From Lumbricus rubellus (Eukaryota; Annelida; Clitellata; Crassiclitellata; Lumbricidae): DNA of 64,000 nt. The notes beneath the pieces were generated by a model that searched no databases, had not been told where the DNA came from, and saw nothing but the letters and a program-made list of their open reading frames with translations. Shown here in pieces: positions 11,161 through 22,023 of this stretch; position 1 is the stretch's first letter, and every line of letters starts with the position of its first letter. The stretch spans positions 33,819,086 to 33,883,085 of the forward strand of contig OX243814.1 of the NCBI GenBank assembly GCA_945859605.1, given 5' to 3'. The translations under genes were made by a program, and so were the position numbers.

Positions 11161-12959
11161 CGGAAGACTTCAAAAGCCGTCATTTATCGTTTTTGACCTT
11201 TTTATTCAGTTATATTCTACAGTTATTCTGCTTCAAAATACTTTTTACAAAATGAAATTATCTTTTTTATAACTGAAAATAACTGAAATGATATTCGTTC
11301 GATTCTGTCACTTGTAGAATCACAACAATAGAGCAAATCGAGCTCAAAGTTTCAGCACATTTGCCTCTTAAAAGTCCTTAGTAACCATTAATTGAATATT
11401 CTGCAATTTTGCTGGTCAATAAATGGGTATATTATGTATCGAATACAGCAAACGGCATCAAATTCGAGCAATTACTTTCCACATTGTGACTGAATTACAG
11501 GCAAATTCTGAATGGTAGAAGGCGAATGAATGAGTCTGTGAGATAGCATAGGATCAAACGCTTCCAAGAGTACTCGGCCAGGCGAGGCATAATATTGACC
11601 CTATGAGTGTAATATTTCAAACACACAATCAACCAGGCACTACAGGATGTGGACCTTTGTCCATTTATAATCTAATTAGGAAATGTAAATATTTGCATCC
11701 GATGCAGCGTCTTACGAGTAGGCCTATTACCCTATCGGCTCCCTCAAAGAAATATTTACTTAACAGCTTAGCCGACAGAGAAACATGAATACAACGATCG
11801 AGACAATTTCGTTCGATAACAATTTGAACGTAGTCTGATAACTCATGCAAGTGTTTTCAATTCCTATAGGCCTAAGAAATTTTAATTAGGCCTAACAACA
11901 CACATAGACAATAATTTTGTTCCTATTTATTATCTCGTACACACATCGCTCGAACGCGTAAACACTATACATGTAGGCCTAGGTAGGATAGATCGGAGTC
12001 GATTCAATTTGCATCAAGTTACCAAGAGTCAGTATTAATCAAACTTCCTATAGATCTATATTTATGATGGGTGGCCACTGATGGGTGGGTGGATTGCAGT
12101 TTAGTCATGTTTACCAATGTAGCCTAATTGACCGGACGGTTGATCTCGATCTCGGTATCTCTTATTCTCCAAGCCAGCGTGTCATCCAATGAACTACCCC
12201 TTAACGAACAATCAACCAGGTTGCCCTTATCACAATTTGAGCAGATTACAAGACTTTCGCTATTCCCTATTTAACGATGTAAATTAATATTTATACGAAT
12301 TCTTTCCAAAGCTAACGCTAGCTGTTACATAGGCCTGAGTAAGAAAAGGAGCAACAGAACATTTACGGGTCGATGCGCATGCGCAATAGCGAAAGTCAGT
12401 CTCGTAAACCAATAAGACTCTCAGAAAACTGGGTCGGAGGCGTGGTTTGAGCAGTTGTCAGGTGGCCATTAGTTGATGCTTAACTTTATAGCCAAACTTT
12501 GTCACATTTACGTATGATGGCAAAATTGACCAGAACCACTTAATATCATATTTAGGGTATAATCTATCACGCGGTTTACATGGCTACAAGAAATAGTCAG
12601 GTCGGCTTATGAAAACTCGGTCGTTCGTGGCGAATTTTAACTTTGAAAATAGGCTATTTGGGACCAAAATTCAAAGCAAATTCTTACACCACATGCGCCA
12701 AAAGTCATTTTCTCCCCACTAATCATTTGAGATCAAGATTTTTAATTGTAGATATTGATAGTAGACATATTTAAAAAAAATAATACACAATAAAACAATT
12801 TTCCCAATTTTTGACAGCTCTCGCCTATTTTACCTTTTATCTCTTTATCTAGAACCCATCATCCGACGGGTTTCGAACGCTTCCGACACATTTAGTAAAC
12901 TCATTATGCAACGCTCCCATTGGTGGAGTAGGCGGCGAATGATGATGTATAATTGCATA
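11161..12959. other. Unannotated part of unit 1
   Basis: About 1.8 kb with no gene recognised. It carries several AGGCCTA octamers (about 11718, 11866, 11886, 11972). The same sequence is in copy 2 at about 22024-23822. Confidence 0.45.
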
Positions 12960-13190
12960 TATATATATAAGCACTTGTTAAAGCGTCCCTTTAAATTCTA
13001 CTCAGAGGTACTCCGGACTACAGGATACAGCGCGGACACTGAATCGGAGTTTCACGCCGTAGTGCTTGAGCAATTGCGAGTTAGGACTTCCTCAGGGTAC
13101 ATACGCGCCAGAAGGAGGTCGATTCAAACCTGCAACCTTCCAGATCAAAAGCACTGAGTGCACCCCTACACCACTGTGCCCATAATAGTG
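12960..13190 (-). mobile_element. tRNA-derived SINE, minus strand (unit 1)
   Basis: Reads on the minus strand from a promoter half (cf. CACCACTGTGCCC on the plus strand) with a degenerate B box (GGTTTGAATCG) to a tail GCGTCCCTTTAA/AAGTGC. It belongs to the same family as the better preserved copies at 57055-57285 and 58092-58305, which share CACTGnATCGGAGTTTCACGCCG and GAGCAATTGCGAG. Confidence 0.7.
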
Positions 13191-13247
13191 TCACTTCAAT
13201 GTGTCTTCTGAACTGAACCAGCTTATCATTAGACATGATGGTTTGTG

Positions 13248-13437
13248 GAGTTTACCGATGGAATAACGTTTACACCATTATTATCATCGAGGAATGCGAT
13301 AGTAGCCGAATCGACTCCGAATTTTTTTAATATTTTAACGACGACTGCTTATCAGTATTACAGAGTTACGGTGGTAGAGGATGCCTGGCTTCACCAGGGA
13401 ATTGAGGTCATGCAGTTATACGTTTACGATACATAAA
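13248..13437 (+). pseudogene. 3' end of virus-like fibre gene (unit 1)
   Basis: About 63 codons nearly identical to the last part of the fibre-like ORF at 35539-36195 (motifs DGITFTPLLSS, YQYYRVTVV, HQGIEVMQLYVYD), ending at the stop shortly after. The 5' side joins kinase-intron-like sequence abruptly at about 13247, so the piece is truncated and has no start of its own. It marks the right edge of a captured Polinton/adintovirus-like fragment. Confidence 0.8.
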
Positions 13438-13441
13438 TAGC

Positions 13442-13480
13442 AGAATTTAAATAGAAATTATCCAGATCTATTTAAATTCT
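13442..13480. terminator. 14 bp inverted repeat between convergent genes (unit 1)
   Basis: A perfect inverted repeat, AGAATTTAAATAGA / TCTATTTAAATTCT, with an 11 bp loop, placed just after the stop of the fibre fragment and before the end of the convergent minus-strand ORF. Position and symmetry suggest a shared 3'-end or termination structure; function is inferred. Confidence 0.5.
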
Positions 13481-13560
13481 TATAACTAATCCATAACTAC
13501 TTCGTTGAGGGGACGACGCAGTGGTCGTAAATCCCATCGTAAAGCCGTAAACCGATATTT

Positions 13561-14052
13561 CTATAGATCATCATCATCGCTGATGTCAACACCGTAGATA
13601 TCTGCTAGATAGTTCTTTTTGCAGATACTTAGATCTTTCTCCCTACCGATGGGAACACCGTAGAGATATGTTAGATATTCCTTAGTGTAGATATCCTCGG
13701 CGAATTTATTTAGATCTTTCTCCTCATCGTAGAGATATGCCAGATTTTTAATAGTGAGATATGCTAGATATTTCTTAGTGTAGATATTCTTGCAACGCAC
13801 ACTCTCCTCACTTAGTTCTCTGACACCTTCTTGGTATTTCTCCTCACCGCAGTTACACTCATCACCCCAGGCACTGCAGGCATGCTCCTTACCACAGGTA
13901 CCGCAGGCACTCTCCTCTCCGCTGGTACTCTCCTCGTAGTTGGTTCTTTCATCACCGCTGTAACTCTCGTTGAATTTAATTAGATCTTTCTCATCAGCGC
14001 TAGTAATCTCGAACACTTTAATTTCGTATCTTTTTATATACTTTCCCGTCAT
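13561..14052 (-). CDS. 163-residue ORF of virus-like element (unit 1)
   Basis: Intact minus-strand ORF starting ATG at 14052. The protein is acidic: Glu/Ser-rich N-terminal half, a cysteine cluster at roughly residues 48-70 (SACGTCGKEHACSAWGDECN), and three Tyr-rich repeats in the C-terminal half (IYTKKYLAYL, IYTKEYLTYLYGV, KKNYLADIYGV), ending in DISDDDDL. I do not recognise a family. It lies convergent to the fibre gene and beside a SAP-like ORF on the same strand, so it is probably a gene of the captured Polinton/adintovirus-like element. The same protein is encoded in copy 2. Confidence 0.6.
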   Translation of the reverse strand: MTGKYIKRYEIKVFEITSADEKDLIKFNESYSGDERTNYEESTSGEESACGTCGKEHACSAWGDECNCGEEKYQEGVRELSEESVRCKNIYTKKYLAYLTIKNLAYLYDEEKDLNKFAEDIYTKEYLTYLYGVPIGREKDLSICKKNYLADIYGVDISDDDDL

Positions 14053-14248
14053 ACATCGCTATTATCCGCGAGCTTCGCTTAAGCGCTTTCGCGGCCTTAT
14101 ACAATATAGGCCTACATCGATGGGTACGAAGCGGTCTCGCCCGTTTCCCGGTCTAAAATCTCTACCCGTCTTGGGTTTGTTCTTATATGTTTCAACCTAT
14201 CGTATTTTACGTCCTTGCTCGTCACTTTCGGCGGTTGTTTCCATTTGT

Positions 14249-14377
14249 TTACATCCTCCTGAGTATTATAAGCGCTCCTTTCTCGATTAACCGCGAAATC
14301 GTTTCTGGTTTGTTGAGATAAGAACTCCCGCTAATATTGTGTTGTTTCATTAAATCTATCAGTTCTGGCAGCTTCAT
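14249..14377 (-). CDS. Short SAP-like ORF (unit 1)
   Basis: Minus-strand ORF of 42 codons plus stop, ATG at 14377. The start MKLPELIDLMKQHNIS followed by SYLNKPETISRLIEKG fits the helix-extended-helix pattern of a SAP DNA-binding motif (L--L-- then a K/R-rich second helix). SAP-like segments are common at the start of large-DNA-virus and Polinton proteins, so this may be a truncated N-terminus. It lies 196 bp upstream of the 163-residue ORF on the same strand. Confidence 0.4.
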   Translation of the reverse strand: MKLPELIDLMKQHNISGSSYLNKPETISRLIEKGALIILRRM

Positions 14378-14884
14378 TTTATAATAACAATATTATTTCT
14401 TAAGTTAGAACTGGTTTTCCATCATATCATCGTTTAGTACACGACGTTCATTTTCTGGCCATCTGATTGGAAATTTAACAATCTAGGCCTATCCGAAATG
14501 ACGACGGCGAAAGCTTGAGTTTGAGCGGAAACGGCGGCGTTGAAAGTGGCTTTGATATGGATATCGACGACCGAAATTCGCTTCAGGTATTTGGGCCGCT
14601 CCAGGCTGGACGGTCTTTAGACTGTCATAACCTGTTAAGGTATAGGCCTATGTATCGATCAAAAGGCCAATAACGATAAATTTATTCCACCAACTAACAA
14701 TTCACCGTGTAACGGCGTGTAGCCTACTTCGACAACAGCTCACATCTGTATATCAATATGGCCGACCATAGAGTCGCACATAGGCCACGCCTTTTTACAT
14801 AAACTGAATTGCTTGTCCTAAATCAAAGCAATGTTACAATCATGGATTTAGTTATCTCTTAAAACCAATTGCACTTCTGCTTTA
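14378..14884. other. Junction region of unit 1
   Basis: The first ~80 bp may still belong to the virus-like fragment. Around 14495-14590 an open frame (DDGESLSLSGNGG ... DDRNSLQ) ends in CAG|GTATTT and could be a captured host exon, but it has no homologue elsewhere in the window. AGGCCTA octamers are present. Confidence 0.3.
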
Positions 14885-15105
14885 TGTATATGTATGCGCA
14901 CTTGTTATAGCGCTCCTTCAAGCTCTCACTACTCAGAGGCGCTCCCGAATGCAGAGCGGACACTGCATCGGAATTTCACGCCGAAGCGCTGAGCAATTGT
15001 GAGTGAAGAACTTGCCCAAGGTCCTTACGCGGCGAAGTGGATTCGAACCTCGAACCTTCCGGCTTCAAGGCAATGACGCCACCACTATACCACCGCACCC
15101 CACAG
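14885..15105 (-). mobile_element. tRNA-derived SINE, minus strand (unit 1)
   Basis: Well preserved copy; on the minus strand it has the B box GGTTCGAATCC and ends AGCGCTATAACAAGTGC. It lies directly before kinase relics. The matching copy in unit 2 is at 25753-25973. Confidence 0.8.
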
Positions 15106-15221
15106 CTTCTTGCATGTTGTGTAAAGAAGAGCTTGACTATTTCCAAACTGCATATACCCCGGTAATCAATCATACAGTTGCAGTTGTTTCCGCTGTTGCC
15201 AAACATTTTCCAGGCGGTTAT

Positions 15222-15317
15222 AATCAAGAGCCGAAAGAGAAGTGTAGCCTAAACGACGCAGATGATGGTGACCTGTTGAACGAGTGGTCGTCGTACCAGA
15301 AACTGGCCGAAAGACTT
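15222..15317 (+). pseudogene. Kinase exon 2 relic b, truncated (unit 1)
   Basis: Partial copy of kinase exon 2 (AGCCGAAAGAGAAG ... AAACTGGCCGAAAGACTTGG) that stops short of the donor and abuts sequence homologous to the DNA upstream of exon 1 (cf. about 55418). It is therefore a rearrangement junction with exon 2 placed ahead of exon 1. Confidence 0.8.
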
Positions 15318-15643
15318 GGCATAAATTCAACCTTTATATGAGCTTTTTTTTATCCGCTCCGAATTGTCCGGTTACCGGATTGAAAAACTACAAACGGATG
15401 GTTTATGTGTAGCCAACATCCAGAACAAAGGTAGCTCAAACGCGGCAATTCATGACAACTGTTACAAGTGAATGTGAAGTCATGCACTCGCAGATACTTA
15501 TTGTCATTGAAATCATGATATCATAGTTCCAACCAATTTTTTCATGCAATTATATGCTGCAAATGATAAATCACTGATCAGTACTTAATCTTAATTGATT
15601 TTGTTAATCTTCTCTGTTTTTTATTTATTATTCTTTGAACGAG

Positions 15644-15749
15644 ACTGGATCAAAATGTCCTTATTGATGGCAGGTATAGCCTGAAACACCGGTTAGTTAG
15701 GACAAATAACTCGGTGGTGTACAAAGGACAGGATGCACTGCCATGCAAT
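15644..15749 (+). pseudogene. Kinase exon 1 copy, open frame (unit 1)
   Basis: A 106 bp copy of the kinase exon coding the first beta strands (functional copy 54991-55096), with the frame open (GRYSLKHRLVRTNNSVVYKG) and the donor AAT|GTAAGT kept. The acceptor polypyrimidine tract is degraded to TTTGAACGAG. By itself intact, but the downstream exon 2 is split by an insertion. Confidence 0.85.
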
Positions 15750-16485
15750 GTAAGTTCACTGTATTGCCACCAGGGATTTTTTACCGTGCAGTTCTACACA
15801 AAATGTGCAGTTGTAAAGGAATCTGTGCAGTTGTAAAAGCAATCGTATGCAGTGGTAATGTAATAATCTCTCATCAGAAAAAGGTAACTGCAGTCGTTTT
15901 GCCACGGATGAACAGAAGGGAAGGAAAGAGTTGTGCAGTTAAAAAATAAGCTGGAAGGCCAATTTTTAAGTGGAGGACTAAAAAAGGTTGTCAGATTTTA
16001 TACGAGGTGACTTGCGACATTTCTGGTAAAAAGAATTATTGTGAAAATTTCTAACGACTAAAAAAAGGGTCATCAGATTTTTTCACTGGCGATTTGCGAC
16101 ATGTTTGGTCGGCAAAAATTTCGCACATTGTGAATTCTTTTCTGAATTGTTCATTAGTGGGGCGAGTAATATGACGACCCGATTAAGTGTCGTCTGAGCT
16201 ATTGTCTATACTTTCTCTTGTTAAAGTGTAGACTGTGTAGTGTCATCCGTTCACTTGACTGTCGTTCAAATGTAACAATTAATGCTTGTCCTAACTCAAT
16301 GCAATCCTTCAACCATGGATGGTAGTTTCCGAAATTATCTCTTAAAACCAATTACACTTCTGCTTTTTGCTTCTTTCATGCTATGTAAACTTGTAAAGCA
16401 GACCTTGACTATTTCCAAGTTGCATAATATAGTAAATGATGTAAACTTTTTGCAGTTGTTTCCTCTGTTGCTAAACATTTAACAG

Positions 16486-17141
16486 GAGGTAATTGCAAAA
16501 TGGTCCTGGGCACGACGTTAAACTGCACCCATCCTCCGCCACAGGGAACCAACAACGTCCCTGTGCCAGTCCTAAGCCCGGACAAAGGAGGAAGGTTTGC
16601 CAGATGGGTGGCGATACACTGGCAGGAAAAGACCAAGACGATTGAAATCCGCAAAAACCACAACACAAGTGACAGAGCGACCCAGATGCTTCAAGGTGTC
16701 ATGATGTGGAGCAGACATGCACAGGCCGGTCAGGACAGACCGGTAGAGAGAGTAGGAGGGTAGAACATGGGATACATGCGGGCATTGTCCCAGGTTGTCC
16801 TTCATGCCTCTCTCCCAATATTTTCTTCAATCAGACAAGGTGGTCTAGCTGCTCCAAGATGTTGATGGTATGGAGCAGACCTGCTGACCTGATCGGTTGA
16901 AGCTGGGAAGCATGATGCGAGACAGACTCAGACAGAGAGTGGCGTCGGACTTTTACGGGCAATGAGCCCGATGATATTGATGATGATGATGATGAAGAAT
17001 TGTAAAGAGTTGAAAGAGAAGCGAAAGCGATGCAGATGATGGTGACTTGCTGAACGAGTGGTCGTCGTACCAGAAACTGGCCGACGGACTTGGCAAGGAA
17101 AGCAGAAAGGTTTTGGACGACCATGGCATTCCAGCAGCTCC
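16486..17141 (+). pseudogene. Kinase exon 2 relic c, split by insertion (unit 1)
   Basis: The exon begins after TAACAG at 16486 and resumes at 16998, ending CAGCTCC|GTAATT at 17141. A 498 bp insert divides it 14 bp after the acceptor. This copy, with exon 1 upstream and the exon 3-4 relics of the next unit downstream, is in the correct kinase order, so the ancestral pseudogene spans the tandem junction. Confidence 0.85.
16500..16997 (+). mobile_element. Retroposed insert in kinase exon 2 (unit 1)
   Basis: The insert is flanked by AATTGCAAA (16491-16499) and AATTGTAAA (16998-17006), a 9 bp target duplication with one mismatch. It ends with GCCCGATGATATT(GATGAT)n, a simple-repeat tail typical of RTE/L2-like non-LTR elements and their SINEs. 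The body has overlapping short ORFs but no recognised domain. Probably a 5'-truncated LINE or non-autonomous partner. Confidence 0.7.
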
Positions 17142-17315
17142 GTAATTACATTTATTGTTCTTGTCATGTAATTGGTACTGTGTGGGCTAAACATAATCTG
17201 CAAAATTGTAAGTTTGATCATGAATGTAGTATAGAACATTTCTGGTAATAAATCAAGAGCGTGTTGTGATGCATGGAGAACATTTAATTTATATGTATGA
17301 TTGTGTATATATATA

Positions 17316-17550
17316 TGTGAAAAACTGTGTATCAGCACATGTTATAGCGTCCCTTTAAGATTCCTACTCAGAGACACTTCTGACTACAGCGTGGACACTG
17401 AATCGAAGTTTCATGCCGTAGTGCATGAGCAATTGCAAGTTAGGACTTGCTCAGGGTCCATACGTGACAGCTTGAGGTGGATTCACAACCTTTCAGTAAA
17501 AGGCACCAAGTGTACCCCTAAACCACTGCGCCCCCATAATATAGTGTCAC
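17316..17550 (-). mobile_element. tRNA-derived SINE, minus strand (unit 1)
   Basis: Diverged SINE copy; orthologous, in inverted orientation, to the SINE in the functional kinase intron at 53700-53930. It therefore came along with the kinase segment rather than inserting separately. Confidence 0.75.
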
Positions 17551-18268
17551 TTCAAGGTGTCCTTTGAACGGAACCATTTTTATCATCAGATATGATGGTC
17601 TGTGGCATTTAATGGAAATGAGATGACACCTGAAGCATTCACTAATTGTGTTTCTGTTATTGCCCACAGTGACTCTGGACCCTGAGGTGTCTATTGAATG
17701 ACTAGTCTGTTGTGTTTGCTCTACTTGGTTAGAAATCTGGGTTACTGTGTGGAGACCTGCTCAACTGCTCAGCACTGTCAAAAATGATGTCAATTCAATC
17801 TGATGCATTATCATTAAATAATTATTGTCACTTAATAAATGCATATAATAATAATCACAAGAATTGAACTACTTCTATTGCATTTGCATTGCTCTTTTAC
17901 TTCAAAGCAGCTTGATTTTGATTGGTGGATTGATAGAATATCTATTCTCTTTAAGAATTCACTTACATTATTCATGTTAATTCAAAGAGTGGTTAATTAA
18001 AAGAGAGGCATGGTGGGATGGAGGCACATGTTGACCCTTAGTGATCAGGACTCATGACTTATAGCACTACAGATGGACAGACACTATTAATTATACGGTA
18101 CTTACTTAGTGTTAATGGAAAATTTATGTTAAGTCCAAGTGGATGAAATCTTGGAGCAGTACACTTAGCCTAAGTTGTGTGTAAATCCACAATGTGTTTA
18201 CTAGATGTCCTGAATTGTACCTTTGCAGGTGAATATGCTTTATAAACTGTTCCAATGGAATGATTGTA
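17551..18268 (+). other. Kinase intron 2 relic with extra sequence, tandem junction
   Basis: Up to about 17870 this is a copy of the kinase intron between exons 2 and 3. From there it carries several hundred bp not present in the functional intron (compare 52950-53060). The unit boundary falls inside this extra sequence at 18268/18269. Confidence 0.6.
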
Positions 18269-18689
18269 ACTTATGAGAACCCTCTGTAAAGACGAAATAA
18301 TTTTATTTTTGATAGTAATCTACGTCATGCATTTAAACTCGTACAATCACATTTCCAGTTCTTGTTATCTTTTTCCATACTTTGTTTTATGGTCTTCATG
18401 ATGATCATGTGCTTGTCCACGGTTGACCTTTAGAATTTGACTTGTTCAAAACTAAATCCAACTCTCCTGCCTGATCACGAAAAATGGATTTGATTGAGGC
18501 CATGCAGTCGATGTAAAAAATATTCATAGTTTTAGTTTATTCTTATTTTGATGGTACATCTATACTGATTGTCACAAATTAGCAATTTAAACAATTATAA
18601 TTTACTTGAAAGATTTTTGACTAATATTACGCATTATATATGATGTTAATTAAATTAATCAAGCACAATCAAAAAATTAAGACTTGCGG

Positions 18690-19132
18690 CTTCTGTGGAA
18701 TGTCACCTGCTCATCGCTTCCTGGCTGTTGAGATGCGGTGGAGAAACCTTGGAGTGCAAACACAGGGCAACGGGATAAAATGGTTTATCATGGGTGCAAG
18801 CTAGAGAAATCAATCAAGCACAATCAAAAAATTAAGACTTGCAGCTTCTATGGAATGTCACCTGCTCCTCGCTTCCTGGCTGTTGGATGCGGTGAAGAAA
18901 CCTTGGAGTGCAGGCAAAGGGCAACGGGAGAAAATGGTTTATCATGGGTGCAAGCTAGAGAAATCAATCAAGCACAATCAAAAAATTAAGACTTGCAGCT
19001 TCTATGGAATGTCACCTGCTCATCGCTTCCTGGCTGTTGGATGCGGGGAGAAACCTTGGAGTGCAGGCAAAGGGCAACGGGAGAAGATGGTTTATCATGC
19101 CATGGGTGCAAGTTAGAGAAATCAGTTCGCAG
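18690..19132 (+). pseudogene. Kinase exon 3 relics, three tandem copies (unit 2)
   Basis: Copies start at 18690, 18845 and 18999, with 154-155 bp spacing. The first has the GCGG acceptor mutation shared with unit 1; the other two keep TGCAG. Only the last keeps a donor (CAG|GTAAAAG). The internal unit joins exon 3 minus its last bases directly to intron-2 3' sequence, the signature of unequal crossing-over between exon end and intron. Confidence 0.9.
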
Positions 19133-19471
19133 GTAAAAGTTAGAATGATAACATCAGTTTTAGGTTACAATTACTCATTGAAACAATTCTCGCGCTGTAA
19201 TGTTTTTAATGCATATATAACAATAGTTGTGTTGATCAAATTTCTGAAAATTAGGAGGTGTTTTTTAATTTATTTATGAAAACTTATCAGCTATAATGAC
19301 TCAGCGAAGGCAGGGTTAAATTGTGATGACACTGCTTGAGATGAAGTCGAAAAATCAGATAGTGCTTATGTCATTTTGGTGTTTATAGCCTGTATAGTAT
19401 GTAATCTGACCTTCAGACATGATGATGATGATGATGATGATGACTTGTAGCCTAATCTGTGTTATTTCTAG

Positions 19472-19569
19472 TTGATTGACGCCCTGCAATTTATCCATGG
19501 CCAGCACCTTATTCATACAGACACAAGTCGAACAACATCGTGTTTGGTGTTGGCGAATCGAATCCGAAG
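19472..19569 (+). pseudogene. Kinase exon 4 relic (unit 2)
   Basis: Same 98 bp exon with the same 1 bp deletion in the HRD region as unit 1, so the lesion predates the tandem duplication. Confidence 0.9.
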
Positions 19570-20957
19570 GTGAGTCATTGTTGATACCGGTACGAATTTT
19601 TTAGAGAACATTTCTACATGGATATTCTCATTAACAACAATTGATACAGGAATTAAGAGATTATAGTGTAATACTTCATATTCTAATTGAAATAATGTAT
19701 CACAGAACACTGGTTCTCTAAGTGGTGGTCCGCTTTCCGGCACTGGTCCGCTGAGTACTTACTACTGATCACCTTTCAGTGGAAAAGAGCTGAAATTAAA
19801 TTGCAATTATTAATTTATTCATGTGAAATTGTGCAATTATTCGAATTGCTATGTAAGATTTATTCATATTTCTGTTTTGAAATTTCAAAGCTTAAAATAA
19901 ATTACAAACTGTAGTAGAATAATATTATTTTCTGGCCAACTTTGTACTGAAAAATTCCATGATGCGTTTTTCTGTTAAATTTTATATCACTAAAGTATGG
20001 AACACAGTACCAGTAGATATTCGTCAATTCTGTAGTCTGCAGGTATTTAAAGAGAATTCGTGCTTTTCTACTTTCCTCTGATAAATCTACTTAAAAAGCA
20101 CACGACCACATGTAGTTAAGGATTTAATTAAGTACGTAGTTAACTTTTTCTACTTGCTTTTGACAATTTAAACTGTTATGCAATCTGTCATCGCCTAATT
20201 TGTTTTAATTTCTTTCTTTTCGGTTACCTTTGTTAATTTTTCTTGGAATTCATTACATGGGTGACCCTTCCCCAGCGGGATGTCCATCCCTTTAGGACCC
20301 CCTTGTAGCCATTACATGCATATTTTCAACTTTTGCTGTCATCTTGTGGTTTTTTGGTTGCAATAAAGTGAATTGATGGTGGCTGGACAAAATGGTACGG
20401 ACAAAATGGTACGGACAAAATGGTACATACAGGCATTGACGTCTGTCACACAAAAACTGTTCAATAAACTAAGTGCAGAAATTCAATAGACCAAAACCAA
20501 AGGTTATTCAATATGTTTGCAATAGAAAGAATGCATTCAGTCATTAACATTTTATGCTTCAGGGTCCTTAGAAAAAAGTAAGATTAATATAATTATCTGA
20601 AGAAAATGTATTGCGATTAATTTGCAGTGAATTGCGATTAAAAAATTATTCGTGCGATTAATTTCCATTAAAATTTTTAATCGAACTACAGCCCTATTTA
20701 AGATCTGATTTCAATTTCCTTGCCAGTTCTGTTTCAACTTGGTGAAGTAATGTGGAGAGAGAGATGAAGGGAAGGCAGAAACGAGACTGAGAGGGAGGGG
20801 AGACAGAGGGAGGTTGACGGAGAGAAGGAAAAGGAGGGAAACGGATAGGGGAGAGAGGATCGAAAGGGAGGTGATGGAGGGTAGAGGAAAGCCCGTTAAT
20901 ACACGGTAATTCACTGTCGATACAGAACGAATCAATCGAAAATAGAAGGCGATTCGC
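19570..20957. repeat. Repeat-derived filler in unit 2
   Basis: Counterpart of 8692-10077: hAT-like end at about 19708-19840, GGACAAAATGGTAC tandem motifs near 20388-20430, purine-rich tract near 20755-20885. No gene. Confidence 0.6.
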
Positions 20958-21098
20958 AATCAAGAGCCGAAAGAGAACTGTAAGCGACGCAGATGATGGT
21001 GACTTGTTGAACGAGAGGTCGTCGTACCAGAAACTGGCCGAAGGACATGGCAAGGAAAGCAGAAAGGTTTTGGACGACCAAGGCATTCCAGCAGCTCT
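20958..21098 (+). pseudogene. Kinase exon 2 relic a (unit 2)
   Basis: Counterpart of 10078-10218, essentially identical, with donor CAGCTCT|GTAATT and no acceptor. Confidence 0.85.
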
Positions 21099-21298
21099 GT
21101 AATTAGTAATTACTTTAATGTTCTATCCATGTAATTGGTACTCTGTGGACTAAACATAATGTGCATAATGCATATACTTTTGTTTGATCATGAATGTAGA
21201 ATAGCTAGGACATTTCTGGTAATAATTCAAGAGCGTGTTGTGATGCATGGAAAATATTTAATTCATATGTATAATTCATATGTATCTCTGTATCTCTA

Positions 21299-22023
21299 TT
21301 GACCCAAGTTTATGATCTTCTGACATCAACCCTTGCAATCTTCGAGGAGGAGGCATCAGAGTTTGGTCTACACGTCAATTGGCAGAAAACAAAGGTGCAG
21401 AGTCTGAGCGATTTCCTTCCACGGCCTTCGGACATCATGGTTGAGGGGAGGTGGTCGAGTGTGTTGAGGGCTTCAACTATTTGGGCGTGCTCACCCATGA
21501 GTCCTGTCGGAGCACCCCGGAGATTTCAATACGACTGGGAATGGCAAGCGGAGCATTTGGATCCCTAAAAAATAACATCTGGTCCACTCGTATCAGCCTC
21601 AGTACCAAGATAAGACTATTCAACTCATATGTCATACCAGTTCTCCTCTACGGCTCTGAAACATGGTCCTTCGGAAGGCGGGATCAGCTGCGTCTAGACG
21701 TATTTGGCACTAAGTGCTTGAGGGCCTTATGCGGCATCAAATGGTCCGACTTCATCTCCAATGAAGAGGTCTACGCTAGAACTGGACAAAGAACGGATGT
21801 GGTACTATCAGACGGAGGCGCCTGGGGCTGCTTGGGCACATTGCTCGTATGCCGTCAGACTCTGATTCGAGACAGGCACTACTGGCGCTGGCTCCGCCTT
21901 CCTGGAAGCGCCACAGAGGGCGACCTAGATCTACATGGATCGGGATGCTTGATATAGACTTGGCAGGACCTGAGCATGGCCATCACTGTGGCTGAGAATC
22001 GAACACTGTGGAAACATTTGTGA
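21299..22023 (+). pseudogene. Non-LTR RT C-terminal fragment (unit 2)
   Basis: Counterpart of 10425-11160 with the same frame breaks, plus an 11 bp deletion near 21967 and a changed codon giving an earlier stop (about 21955). Motifs LLYGSETWSFGRRDQLRL and CGIKWSDFISNEEV are retained. Confidence 0.85.

Larger units (their letters stand above)
7544..18268 (+). repeat. 10.7 kb tandem duplication, copy 1
   Basis: First of two full-length direct copies of a composite unit beginning ACTTATGAGAACCCTC. The unit holds, in order: pseudo-exon 3 array and exon 4 of the kinase, an exon 2 relic, a reverse-transcriptase fragment, a SINE, a virus-like fibre end with two minus ORFs, a SINE, another exon 2 relic, exon 1, an exon 2 split by a retroinsert, and a third SINE. 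Copy 1 is 10,725 bp and differs from copy 2 by scattered substitutions, one fewer 154 bp exon-3 unit and an extra 11 bp in the RT fragment. Confidence 0.9.
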
